DNA of 49,992 bases from Saprospiraceae bacterium (GTDB lineage: Bacteria > Bacteroidota > Bacteroidia > Chitinophagales > Saprospiraceae), in the NCBI GenBank assembly GCA_021298575.1, contig JAJTFM010000024.1, positions 1 through 49,992 of the forward strand. The letters are read 5' to 3'. This document shows, piece by piece, positions 36,993 to 46,126 of this stretch. Position 1 is the first letter of the stretch. Each line of letters starts with the position of its first letter. The notes under the pieces were generated by a model. That model saw only the letters and a program-made list of their open reading frames with translations, searched no databases and had not been told where the DNA came from. Both the position numbers and the translations under genes were made by a program.

Positions 36993-37883
36993 TCACTTCC
37001 AGAGCCCTTTCGGATAATCCATGGCAGCCAGAGCCTTCTGAACGGTTTCCTTGTCCTCCGGGTAAGTCACGCCGTACCACTGGCTGTCGGAGTGCATCAC
37101 TTTCAGGCGGATTTTACCTGCTTCGAGCAGGTTATTGATAACCGTCGGGATGTAGAACTCGGCCCTGGGTTTATCTGTATTGCTATGAACGAATTCCCTG
37201 AACTGACTTTCAAATTCCTCCAGTGCGGAGTGATGTACGCCCCAAAGGTTCATGGAAACCGGGGTATTGTCGGCCAGAAGCGTCTGTTCACCGTTTTCGT
37301 CTGTAAAGTAAATGCCGTTGTGCCGGCGCTCGATTTTTGTTCTTTCCACCACATCAGTGAGGAGTCCCTGTTCGTCCACCGAGCACACTCCACGGGAAAC
37401 AGCTCCGTTTTCCGACAGGGTATTGCTCAGTTGATAGGCCACCATGCCGTACTGACTGGCAGAACAATCACCTGAGAGAAAATCCGAGAGCGTGCGGAAG
37501 GCTTGTTCACCGTAGAAATCATCTGCATTGATAGTGGCGAACGGCTCTGTCAGCAGCGTTTTGGCCGAGAGAATGGCATGGCCTGTTCCCCAGGGCTTTT
37601 CGCGGTGTGGCTTGGTGGCAAGCCAGTCGAGTGCCGTGTCGAACTCCTGAAATGCGTACTCCGTCTGAATCTGACTTTCAATACGTTTGCCTACGCGTTC
37701 GCGGAATTCTGCTTCAATTTCTTTCCTGATAACGAACACCACCTTGCCGAAGCCGGCGCGTATGGCATCATAAACAGAGTATTCGAGGATAGCTTCACCG
37801 CCGGGGCCCATGCCGTCTACCTGTTTCAGGCCTCCGTACCGGGAGCCCACGCCCGCTGCAAGTATTAAAAGAGTTGGTTTCAT
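36993..37883 (-). CDS. Sugar-phosphate nucleotidyltransferase
   Basis: 296 residues from the ATG at 37883 (37892 adds three). The N-terminal nucleotide-binding loop is LILAAGVGSRYGGLKQ and the metal-binding segment is TINADDFYGEQAF. These features belong to the NTP_transferase family that makes NDP-sugars from sugar 1-phosphates. The family often works with NahK-like kinases in hexosamine salvage. Here the kinase-like gene is 7 kb away and broken. A FucP-type sugar transporter is divergent, 159 bp off. Confidence 0.85.
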   Translation of the reverse strand: MKPTLLILAAGVGSRYGGLKQVDGMGPGGEAILEYSVYDAIRAGFGKVVFVIRKEIEAEFRERVGKRIESQIQTEYAFQEFDTALDWLATKPHREKPWGTGHAILSAKTLLTEPFATINADDFYGEQAFRTLSDFLSGDCSASQYGMVAYQLSNTLSENGAVSRGVCSVDEQGLLTDVVERTKIERRHNGIYFTDENGEQTLLADNTPVSMNLWGVHHSALEEFESQFREFVHSNTDKPRAEFYIPTVINNLLEAGKIRLKVMHSDSQWYGVTYPEDKETVQKALAAMDYPKGLWK

Positions 37884-38042
37884 AGTATTCATGACTGAAG
37901 GATAAACTCGGTTTTGTTGTGGTTTTGCAGATAATTCTTTTGCAGGATGGGGATCGATTGGCTTAATATTCTACTTTTACGCCGGACATTTTTCAACCAT
38001 TCACAAAATCCTGTTAATTCCGCAAAAACGGAGGGCAAAAGT

Positions 38043-39329
38043 ATGCAGAATTCTACCAACTCGAATGCAAACTACCGCTATCAAATCACTATAATCGGCA
38101 TCCTGTTTGCTGTTTTCGGATTTGTTACGTGGCTGAACAGCATCCTGATTCCATTCCTGAAAAAATCGTGCGAGCTGAGCGATCAGCAGGCCTATTATGT
38201 TGCCACGGCATTTTTCTTCGCCTACTTCGTTATGGCACTCCCGTCGTCCTGGATTTTGGAGCGACTGGGTACTAAAAAAGGCATGACACTGGGGTTGTTC
38301 ATCATGTCGGCCGGAGCACTGATTTTTATTCCTGCAGCTGAAGCGCGCAGCTACGGAATGTTCCTTACCGGACTGTTTGTACTGGGTACCGGACTGGCCC
38401 TGCTTCAGACGGCCTCCAACCCGTATGTGAGCGTGATTGGCCCGATTGAATCGGCGGCCAGGCGTATCAGTATCATGGGTATCTGTAACAAAGCTGCCGG
38501 TATCATGGCCAACCTGCTGTTTGGTACACTTCTCCTGAAAAATGCAGATGCCATACAGAAGCAGTTGTCGGATGTTGCGATAACTGCCGAGGCAAAAGCG
38601 CAGTTGCTAAGCGATTTGGCCAACCGGGTTGTCATGCCTTATTCCGTAATGGCTGTTTTTCTGGCAATCGTCGGTATTATCATTTACCGCTCATCTCTTC
38701 CGGATATTTCCTCGCAGGCTTCACACGAGGCCGATGGCGATACTGATCTCTCCCGCGGGCGCACGAGTATTTTCCAGTTTCCGCATACCCTGCTCGGAGC
38801 GCTGGCTATCTTTACCTATGTTGGTGCGGAGGTGATGGCCGGCGATGTAATTACCATTTACGGTAAAAATCTGGGGTTCTCTGAAGATACGAGCAAGTTT
38901 TTCACCACTTTCGGACTTATCGGACTGCTGGTTGGTTACTTTGTAAGTATTGTCCTGATTCCAAAGCGGGTGACCCAGGAACGCTGGCTGGCTGTTTCGG
39001 CAATATTGGGTATTGTACTCTCTGTGGTGTCCTACTTTGCTTCCGGCTCGGTGGCAGTTGGTTGCCTGGCAGCCATGGGCTTCTCCAATGCGGTGATGTG
39101 GCCTGCCATATTCCCGCTTGGCATTAAAGATCTGGGTCGTTTCACCAACACCGGATCGGCACTGCTGATTATGGGTATTCTGGGCGGAGCGGTTATCCCG
39201 CCTTTCTATGGCTGGCTGTACGAGCGTTCGGGGTTGGGGCTCGATTTCCGTGCTGCCTTCCTGGCTATTATGTTCGTCTGCTACGGCTATATACTGTTCT
39301 ATGCTTTGCGTGGTTCAAGGCCGAGGTAA
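38043..39329 (+). CDS. FucP-family MFS sugar transporter
   Basis: 428 residues from the ATG at 38043; a longer reading from 37947 adds 32 residues without membrane character. Twelve helices are visible. FucP-type features are FGFVTWLNSILIPFLKK, YFVMALPSSWILERLG and LLQTASNPYVSVIGP. Family members import fucose, glucose, galactose or N-acetylglucosamine with H+. The divergent nucleotidyltransferase suggests the imported sugar is activated to an NDP-sugar. A strong terminator follows. Confidence 0.9.
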   Translation: MQNSTNSNANYRYQITIIGILFAVFGFVTWLNSILIPFLKKSCELSDQQAYYVATAFFFAYFVMALPSSWILERLGTKKGMTLGLFIMSAGALIFIPAAEARSYGMFLTGLFVLGTGLALLQTASNPYVSVIGPIESAARRISIMGICNKAAGIMANLLFGTLLLKNADAIQKQLSDVAITAEAKAQLLSDLANRVVMPYSVMAVFLAIVGIIIYRSSLPDISSQASHEADGDTDLSRGRTSIFQFPHTLLGALAIFTYVGAEVMAGDVITIYGKNLGFSEDTSKFFTTFGLIGLLVGYFVSIVLIPKRVTQERWLAVSAILGIVLSVVSYFASGSVAVGCLAAMGFSNAVMWPAIFPLGIKDLGRFTNTGSALLIMGILGGAVIPPFYGWLYERSGLGLDFRAAFLAIMFVCYGYILFYALRGSRPR

Positions 39330-39354
39330 GACGTCTGTCTGTTAAACTATCCTT

Positions 39355-39395
39355 AAGCCGTCTGCCGGAATGTAACCTGCAGACGGCTTTTGCGT
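39355..39395 (+). terminator. Rho-independent terminator
   Basis: AAGCCGTCTGC (39355-39365) pairs perfectly with GCAGACGGCTT (39379-39389) around a 13-nt loop, followed by a short T-rich tail. It ends the sugar transporter transcript. Confidence 0.75.
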
Positions 39396-39428
39396 TTATT
39401 TGTACAGTTATTAAACACAAAACAACTC

Positions 39429-40163
39429 ATGATCAGAAAATCACTCTTGCTGCTGGCGGCACTCGCCGTTTCGCAGTTTTCCCATGCCCAGATTGGCGAC
39501 GTGCTGAAAAAAGCCAAAACCGTTGTAACCGAAGCCACAGGCGGCGCATTGTCGCAGGAGGATGCGGGAAAGGGCCTCAAAGAGGCGCTGAATACCGGCG
39601 TAAGCGAAGCAGTCAGTTTCCTGTCTGCCCAGGACGGATATTTCAAAAGCCCGTACAAGATTCTTGTTCCCGAGGAGGCTCAGAAAGTTGTTTCCCGCCT
39701 GAAAAATGTACCCGGTTTTTCCAACGTGGAGGCAGATCTGACAGAGCGTATGAACCGCGCTGCCGAGGATGCTGCCAAAAAAGCGGGCCCCATTTTCGTA
39801 TCCGCCATCACCAAAATGTCGTTTCAGGACGCACTGAACATACTGATGGGTAATCCGGATGCTGCCACACGCTACCTGGAAAAAACTACCTACCAGCAAC
39901 TGTACAACGAATTCAAGCCTGTTATTCAGGAATCGCTGGACAAGGTAAATGCACGTTCGTACTGGAAGAGTGCGGTAACGGCCTACAATAAAATTCCACT
40001 GGTGGAGAAAACCAATCCTGAACTCGACGACCACGTGACCAAGAAGGCACTGGCAGGCATGTTCGGTCTGGTAGAGACAAAGGAGAAGGACATACGTTCC
40101 AACCCGAAACTGAGAACCAGCGAACTGCTGAAAAAAGTGTTCGCCCAGCAAGACAAGAAGTAA
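39429..40163 (+). CDS. DUF4197 domain protein, exported
   Basis: 244 residues from the ATG at 39429; the longer reading from 39390 overlaps the terminator. A signal peptide ends FSHAQ. The body is almost all helical and matches DUF4197: GLKEALNTGVSEAV, a GYFKSPYKILVPEE segment and SFQDALNILMGNPDAATRYL. The family is secreted or periplasmic with no known activity. It stands alone, flanked by terminators on both sides. Confidence 0.85.
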   Translation: MIRKSLLLLAALAVSQFSHAQIGDVLKKAKTVVTEATGGALSQEDAGKGLKEALNTGVSEAVSFLSAQDGYFKSPYKILVPEEAQKVVSRLKNVPGFSNVEADLTERMNRAAEDAAKKAGPIFVSAITKMSFQDALNILMGNPDAATRYLEKTTYQQLYNEFKPVIQESLDKVNARSYWKSAVTAYNKIPLVEKTNPELDDHVTKKALAGMFGLVETKEKDIRSNPKLRTSELLKKVFAQQDKK

Positions 40164-40203
40164 CCATTTTATCGTTATTCAGGTCAAAATTTGATTTGGC
40201 CGG

Positions 40204-40233
40204 AAAAAGCGCGGAACTTTCCCGCGCTTTTTT
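40204..40233 (+). terminator. Rho-independent terminator
   Basis: AAAAAGCGCGG (40204-40214) pairs with CCGCGCTTTTT (40222-40232) around a 7-nt loop, with T continuing. It is strong and symmetric. Confidence 0.8.
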
Positions 40234-40261
40234 CGTCTGTCCTCAGTTCAAACATGAAACA

Positions 40262-41071
40262 ATGCGCTCTATAACTCTTCTGCTGCTGTTGCTTTCCGCC
40301 AGTTACCTCGCGTCTTTTGCCCAGTCCGGACAGTCTCCCCGGGTGATAACCGGTACCGTATTGCTCTCTGGCTCCGTACTGCCCGGTGTCGGGGAACTGT
40401 CGCGTACCATGACGCAGGACTGGAAGCTTCGGATAGATTCCAGCAGCACCTCTGACAAAACCATCATTCTCAATTCCGGAAGGATAACCATCATGATTGC
40501 CCAGCTGGATTATCCGGTTGACCATATTGAAATACGGGCTGCCTCGCGGCTCGCCTGGAGGTGGCCGGATGCGGAAACACAGGCACTAAAGCACACTTCA
40601 CAGGCTGTTATTTCTGTAGTGGGCGATGGCGTATCGGGTGCCGATATGCACATCGCCTTCTCCAGGGCAGCAGCAGCCATACTTGCTTCAACAACTTCGG
40701 CGGGCGTTTATATGAATGCGCAGTACCTGCTTGTGTCCGGCGAGTCCTATTTGTCGGCTACCAGAAACATGACTGATAATCAGATACTTCCGCTGTATTG
40801 CTGGATTTATTTCGGGCGTCCCGGTGATGGCGGCGCTTTCACTTTTGGTATGGAGGAATTTGGATGTGCCGAGCTCGAAATATCAGGTTCTCAACAGCAG
40901 GAATCTGACGTACAGGGTACACTGTATGATGCTGTCTATTCCGTGCTGAAGTACGGCGGACGTCAGGGAGTCGATTCGGTGATCATTACGGAAGAGGGGC
41001 AGAAGATTCCGTACAAGACAGCGAAGTCCTCATTCATTGAGGGCGTGGATGTGTGGCGCCTCGACTACTGA
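40262..41071 (+). CDS. DUF4261-like exported protein
   Basis: 269 residues from the ATG at 40262, which follows the terminator and directly precedes a signal peptide (1-19, ending SFAQS). The body resembles DUF4261: SQAVISVVGDG, an Ala-rich ISRAAAAIL-like helix, a GVYMNAQYLL strand, and FGMEEFGCAELEIS near the C-terminal third. The domain is usually cytoplasmic, so a signal peptide is slightly unusual. Function unknown. Confidence 0.65.
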   Translation: MRSITLLLLLLSASYLASFAQSGQSPRVITGTVLLSGSVLPGVGELSRTMTQDWKLRIDSSSTSDKTIILNSGRITIMIAQLDYPVDHIEIRAASRLAWRWPDAETQALKHTSQAVISVVGDGVSGADMHIAFSRAAAAILASTTSAGVYMNAQYLLVSGESYLSATRNMTDNQILPLYCWIYFGRPGDGGAFTFGMEEFGCAELEISGSQQQESDVQGTLYDAVYSVLKYGGRQGVDSVIITEEGQKIPYKTAKSSFIEGVDVWRLDY

Positions 41072-41218
41072 TGCTCGTTGTATGGGTGGTAGTGTGACAA
41101 GCGGGAATCCTGTTTGACCGATAGTTTATCCGTCAAATCCGGCCTTTGATATATTTTTTCGTATACGCAATTAAAGTGCCCGTATCCTTGTGCCGCTTTT
41201 CACATTGCTGTAAACCCG

Positions 41219-42661
41219 ATGTCACACAAGTTAAGAATTATTTTGCTGCCGTCGCTGCTTCTTGTTTCCTGCAGCCTGTTTTCTCAGGAAATCTGGACCC
41301 TCGAGCGCTGTATCAACTATGCCAACGAAAATAATATCACCATTCGCCAGGCAAAGGCGAATGTGCGCACGGCTGCACTGACCAAACAGCAGGCCAAAGA
41401 ATCCCGCCTGCCCAGTCTCAGAGCCAATGTTGATTTTGGTGAGCAGTTCGGTCGTACGATTGACCCCACCAGTAACCAGTTCAGTACCGAAGCCACTTCT
41501 TTCAGCAGTATCGGGCTCAGTGGCGGGGTGAATGTTTTCAGTGGCGGTATCATCAACCACAGCATCAAACAGGCTAACTGGAACCTGCAGGCTGCCATTG
41601 CTGATGCCGAGCGCTCCATTAACGATCTTGGTCTGCTCATTGCCTCTGCATATCTGAATATCCTGCTCTCTGAAGAGCAGCTCAATAACGCAGGAAAACG
41701 GGTGGAACAGAGTCAGGCGCAACTGGCTGCCACTCAGAAACTCATTGATGCGGGTACAGCACCTGCGGTAGAAAAATTCAATCTCCTGGCACAGGTAGCC
41801 CGCGATGAACAGATCGCCGTTCAGGCAAGAAATAACGTTGATCTGGCTTACCTGACCATCAAACAGTATCTTCAGCTGGAGCCCGACTATAACCTGCAGG
41901 TACAGCGCCCGGATATCCTGGTTCCCACAGATGCCCGTCCTGAAGAAGCGTCACTCACAACACTGTACCAGTCTGCACTGACCACTCAGCCTGGTATCAG
42001 AGCTGCAGGTTTTCGTGTCAACAGCGCCCGTGAAGGAATCTCTATTGCAAAGTCTGCTTATTACCCCACCTTATCGGTCTTCGCCAACCTGAACTCCAGT
42101 TATTCCAGTCGCTTCCTCGACTTCCGGAATGGAACGATCGTCAGACAGGATACTATCTCTGCCGGACAATTCCTTGTTAACGGCCAGCCCCTGAATATTC
42201 AGGCCGTCAACGATGTATATTCTTTTCCAAAACTGGGATATTTCAACCAGATAGATCAAAACTTCGGTCAGGGTTTCGGGATTAGCCTCGGAATACCAAT
42301 CTATCAGAATGGTCGTACGCGCCTGAGCGTGGAACGCGCACGCCTGAACGCCATGTCGGCTGAAATGCAGCAAACCCAAACCCAGCAGACGCTCAAAAAC
42401 GATATTCAGACGGCTATCGCCAATGCCAGAGCAGCTAAAAGACAACTGGATGCCGCACAGAAAACCTTCGATGCCTCCAGTATAGCTTACCAGAATACTG
42501 AAAAAAGACTGGCTCTCGGCGCAGTAAACACGCTGGACCTCACCACATCAAAAAATAACCGGGATATAGCAGAAAATGATCTGGTAGTGGCCAGGTACGA
42601 CTATCTGTTCAAACTCAAAATCCTGGATTTCTACGCTGGCAGACCCCTGAAACTGGACTGA
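41219..42661 (+). CDS. TolC family outer-membrane efflux protein
   Basis: 480 residues. A signal peptide ends LFSQE. Two OEP repeats follow, each with the long helices of TolC: WTLERCINYANENNITIRQA at the start, LNILLSEEQLNNAGKRVEQS, and ANARAAKRQLDAAQKTFDAS in the second repeat. It forms the outer-membrane channel of a tripartite exporter. The adaptor gene starts 35 bp downstream. No pump gene follows, so it may pair with the RND pump at 9617-12736 or another pump outside the window. Confidence 0.93.
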   Translation: MSHKLRIILLPSLLLVSCSLFSQEIWTLERCINYANENNITIRQAKANVRTAALTKQQAKESRLPSLRANVDFGEQFGRTIDPTSNQFSTEATSFSSIGLSGGVNVFSGGIINHSIKQANWNLQAAIADAERSINDLGLLIASAYLNILLSEEQLNNAGKRVEQSQAQLAATQKLIDAGTAPAVEKFNLLAQVARDEQIAVQARNNVDLAYLTIKQYLQLEPDYNLQVQRPDILVPTDARPEEASLTTLYQSALTTQPGIRAAGFRVNSAREGISIAKSAYYPTLSVFANLNSSYSSRFLDFRNGTIVRQDTISAGQFLVNGQPLNIQAVNDVYSFPKLGYFNQIDQNFGQGFGISLGIPIYQNGRTRLSVERARLNAMSAEMQQTQTQQTLKNDIQTAIANARAAKRQLDAAQKTFDASSIAYQNTEKRLALGAVNTLDLTTSKNNRDIAENDLVVARYDYLFKLKILDFYAGRPLKLD

Positions 42662-42696
42662 TCTAACTTCCGACACAAATAAAGGCAATCAATACA

Positions 42697-44160
42697 ATGG
42701 CAACAACATCGCCTAAGAAAAACAGAAAACTCCTCTACATCCTGATTGGTGCGGTCGCAGTACTGGTCGTGGCAGGTATCTACAAGGCCCGGCAGAAACC
42801 CAAAGGGGAGGAGGTCACCGTGGAGCAGGTTACCCGTCGCTCCATCAATGAAACGGTAAGCGCCAGCGGGAAAATCTTCCCTGAAACCGAGGTAAAGATC
42901 AGTTCCGATGTATCGGGTGAAATCATTGACCTCTATGTGAAGGAGGGCGACTCGGTGGTAGCCGGACAGGTACTTGCCAAAATCAAACCCGATGAATACC
43001 AGAGTCTGGTGGAACAGGGTGAGGCCTCGCTGAGTACTGCCCGGTCTCAGCGACAAATCACTTCCTCCAATGTGCAGGGCAGTTCCGCTCAGATCGAACA
43101 GCTCAAGGCCGACCGACGCAGGCTCGACTCGCAACTCGATGTGGCAAGAAATGCTCATAAACGCAATGAAACCCTGTACAAAGACGGGATTATTTCAACT
43201 GCCGAGTTCGAGACATCCAAAAATACCCTTGCAGCAGCCGAAAGTGCACTTGCAGCAGCCGAGGCAACCCTCAAATCGGCTGAAAGCAGCCTCAGCAGCG
43301 CCAAAGAAAATGTGCGCGTAGCCGAATTCGGTATCAACAGCGCCACGGCACGCCTGAAGGAACTCAAAACCAGTTTGCAAAAAACCATTATAACGGCTCC
43401 CGTAAGCGGTATTATCAGCAAATTAAGCGTCGAAAAAGGTGAGCGCGTAGTGGGTACCCTGCAGATGGCTGGTACCGAAATGATGCGTATCGCCAACCTG
43501 CACAGCATGGAAGTGCAGGTGGAAGTGAGCGAAAGCGATATCCTCAAAGTATCGCTCAACGACAGGGTGGATATCGAAGTGGATGCCTATCTGGGACGAA
43601 AGATGCTCGGAAAAGTGACAGAAATTGCCAGTAGTGCCAGTAATGTGGGTACCGTGGCCGGGCTGAACCTGAATTCGGATCAGGTTACCAACTTTGTGGT
43701 TAAAATCAGGATAGACCCCGAATCGTACAAGGATCTGGTGAGCGATGGACGCAGCTATCCGTTCCGCCCCGGTATGTCTGCTTCTGTGGATATTTATACA
43801 CATCTGGCGGAAAATGCCATCAGTGTTCCCATTGTTTCTGTGACTGCCCAGGAGGATGAAAATCAGAAAAAGATGAAGAAGCAGGAAGAGGGGCCACAGA
43901 AAGAGGAAAAAAAGGAAGCAATCGGCGCAGATGCTGTCAAGGAAATTGTATTTGTGGTTGTAGGCGACACAGTGGCCGTCAGGGAGGTTAAAACCGGTAT
44001 TCAGGATAATAACCACATTGAAATCCTTTCCGGGCTTCAGGAGGGCGAAACGGTGGTTACGGGCCCCTACTCGGCTATTGCGCGGAAGCTGAAAGGAGGG
44101 AAAGCCATCGTAGTCACCGACAAGGAGAAACTGCTCGGCAAAAAGAAGGACGAGGATTAA
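42697..44160 (+). CDS. Periplasmic adaptor (membrane fusion) protein, MacA/HlyD-like
   Basis: 487 residues. One N-terminal transmembrane helix (about 12-30) precedes a biotinyl-lipoyl domain (KISSDVSGEIIDLYVKEGDSV), a long Ala-rich coiled coil (about 105-225), the returning lipoyl half (TIITAPVSGIISKLSVEKGE) and a beta barrel. A Lys/Glu-rich insert (about 388-408) is unusual and probably disordered. It links an inner-membrane pump to TolC. No MacB-type ABC gene follows; a perfect hairpin ends the transcript. Confidence 0.92.
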   Translation: MATTSPKKNRKLLYILIGAVAVLVVAGIYKARQKPKGEEVTVEQVTRRSINETVSASGKIFPETEVKISSDVSGEIIDLYVKEGDSVVAGQVLAKIKPDEYQSLVEQGEASLSTARSQRQITSSNVQGSSAQIEQLKADRRRLDSQLDVARNAHKRNETLYKDGIISTAEFETSKNTLAAAESALAAAEATLKSAESSLSSAKENVRVAEFGINSATARLKELKTSLQKTIITAPVSGIISKLSVEKGERVVGTLQMAGTEMMRIANLHSMEVQVEVSESDILKVSLNDRVDIEVDAYLGRKMLGKVTEIASSASNVGTVAGLNLNSDQVTNFVVKIRIDPESYKDLVSDGRSYPFRPGMSASVDIYTHLAENAISVPIVSVTAQEDENQKKMKKQEEGPQKEEKKEAIGADAVKEIVFVVVGDTVAVREVKTGIQDNNHIEILSGLQEGETVVTGPYSAIARKLKGGKAIVVTDKEKLLGKKKDED

Positions 44161-44185
44161 CCTTTAGCCGGCTTTATTGTTAGAT

Positions 44186-44221
44186 GTTGGGGTTTCAGAC
44201 GATTGTGTCTGAAACCCCAAC
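44186..44221 (+). terminator. Perfect 15-bp hairpin terminator
   Basis: Bases 44186-44200 are fully complementary to 44207-44221 with a 6-nt loop. The T tail (GCGTTTT) is short. It lies between the adaptor and epimerase genes. Confidence 0.75.
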
Positions 44222-44250
44222 GCGTTTTAACAGAAAGCACAGAACTGATC

Positions 44251-45150
44251 ATGTCGAAAAACATACTCATCGCTGGCGGCTCCGGTCTCGTCGGGCGTCG
44301 TCTTCAGGCAATTTTACAACAAAAGGGCTATCAGGTCCGTATTCTTACCCGGTCGCCAAAGACGTCTGAGGAATTTGCCTGGGATCCGTCGCGTAATTTC
44401 ATTGATCCGCAGGCATTGGAAAATATTGATGCAGTGGTGAATCTTGCCGGGGCCGGTATTGCCGACAAGCCCTGGACGGCTGCCCGCAAGAAGGAACTCA
44501 TTGACAGCAGGGTACAGTCGGCAGCTGTTCTGGAACAAGCTCTTCAAAATACGACCAATCCTCCGCCAGCCTATATAAGTGCTTCTGCAATAGGTATTTA
44601 TGGGAACTCGGGGGAAATTATGATGTCCGAGACGACGTCTCCCGCTGATTCGTCATTTATGGTTGACTGCTGTCAGCAGTGGGAAACAGCTGCATCGCGT
44701 ATTGCTTCACAGGGCATACGCACGGTGATACTCAGAATCGGCATTGTACTCAGTCCTGATGGCGGAGCTCTTGCCGAGGTAGCCCGCCCTGTACGTTTTG
44801 GAATTGGTGCCTATTTCGGCAACGGGCAGGCCTGGTGGTCATGGATTCACCTTGATGACCTGTGCGATATGATTGTATGGTCTGTGGAAAACGAACAGGC
44901 GTCGGGTATTTACAACGCGGTAGCGCCCCATCCGGTGCGCGGCAAGGCGTTGGTGAAGACTGTCGCACGTGCCATGAACCGGCCTGCAATTCCAGTTCCG
45001 GCTCCGGCTTTTGTATTACGTGCCGTGCTGGGAGAAATGTCGGCAGTCATACTGAACAGCAACCTGGTTTCAGCTGACAAAGTAATATCTGCCGGGTTCA
45101 GGTTCAGATTTCCTGAAGTTCAGGAGGCCTTAAATGATCTCTACAGCTGA
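44251..45150 (+). CDS. TIGR01777 family NAD-dependent epimerase-like protein
   Basis: 299 residues from the ATG at 44251; an in-frame start at 44203 lies inside the terminator hairpin and is rejected. The Rossmann motif is ILIAGGSGLVGRRL. Other features are VVNLAGAGIADKPW, SASAIGIYG and WWSWIHLDDLCDMIVW, typical of TIGR01777 (YfcH-like) proteins with a DUF1731 tail. Cytoplasmic; substrate unknown. The last 10 bp overlap the convergent kinase pseudogene. Confidence 0.92.
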   Translation: MSKNILIAGGSGLVGRRLQAILQQKGYQVRILTRSPKTSEEFAWDPSRNFIDPQALENIDAVVNLAGAGIADKPWTAARKKELIDSRVQSAAVLEQALQNTTNPPPAYISASAIGIYGNSGEIMMSETTSPADSSFMVDCCQQWETAASRIASQGIRTVILRIGIVLSPDGGALAEVARPVRFGIGAYFGNGQAWWSWIHLDDLCDMIVWSVENEQASGIYNAVAPHPVRGKALVKTVARAMNRPAIPVPAPAFVLRAVLGEMSAVILNSNLVSADKVISAGFRFRFPEVQEALNDLYS

Positions 45151-46120
45151 TTCATCTTCAGGAGTGCGTTGAAAAGCGAAATCTGGTTTCTGGACCGCAG
45201 CAGATTGTGTTCAGGGTGTAAAATCTTGTAGTAAACATCTCCGGCCAGCCAGTCGGTCAGAAAACGCAGCGCCTGCTCACCGGTGATCCAGGCGCCCCCT
45301 GTTACGAGCAATTCCTGTTCAGTTTCATTCAGAAAGCCTGAAGTAGAGGAGTGAAACCCTTCCAGCAGAGCGCGGAGCATCTCCGGGCGTGTTGATACTT
45401 CGCCGGGGGCGTCTTCGCGGCGATCGGGCACGAAAGTTCGTACCATATCCCCGAAATCGGACAAAATTACGCCTGGCATAACCGTATCAAGATCAATAAC
45501 CGCCACGGCCTTGTTGGATTGCCGGTCAAAAAGAATATTTCCTGCCTTGGTGTCATTGTGAGTCACCCGAACCGGCAGTGCACCCGACGACTTGAGTTCA
45601 CTGATTCGGTCGAACAGCGGTTTTGCGGCGTACATGGCCTCAATTTCCTTTCGGCTTCCTTCAACCCGGCCAGCCGGATCACTGCTTATAACTTCCAGAA
45701 ACGCGTCCCAGCGCCGATCGGTGTCGTGAAACCCGGGAATTGTTTCCGACAGCTCCTGAGCGGGGAAATTGCCCAGTGCGCGCGTGAAAGCGCCATACGC
45801 GCGTGCGGCTTCATAGGCTGTATCTTCTGTAATCTGACCTTCAGGTACGCAGGTATTGTCCAGATGAGCGTGTGCACAGGTGCGGGCGAGGAGTATGGGA
45901 AGTCGGATCCGGCGATATGAGAGGTAACCCGTTCGATATTCTGCATGACCGCTGCCGGATCCCTGAAAATCCGGTGATTAATTCGCTGCAGGATGAATGA
46001 CTGTGTATTCCCCTGATTTTCGACCGTAGTACGCCAGGTATCGTTGATGTTGCCGTCGCCGACGGGACTAATATTAACCAGGCGGTCGAAATGAAGAAAC
46101 TGTTGTATGATTGATTCCAT
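45141..46120 (-). pseudogene. Phosphotransferase (APH/NahK-like N-acetylhexosamine kinase family), frameshifted
   Basis: The N-terminal frame starts at 46120 and reads GNINDTWRTT and FILQRINHRIFRDPAAVMQN, typical of the family, until about residue 72 (near 45905). It then leaves frame. The C-terminal lobe continues in another frame: TAYEAARAYGAF, ETIPGFHD, VTHNDTKAGNILFD (catalytic loop), VIDLDTVMPG (metal DFG-equivalent) and DFGDMVRTF, to the stop at 45141. Some 20-25 residues expected between the halves seem missing, so deletion plus frameshift is likely. The family includes NahK, which phosphorylates GlcNAc/GalNAc at C1; exact substrate is not proven. It follows the anti-sigma-like gene by 6 bp. 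Confidence 0.78.
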
Positions 46121-46126
46121 GGTGTT

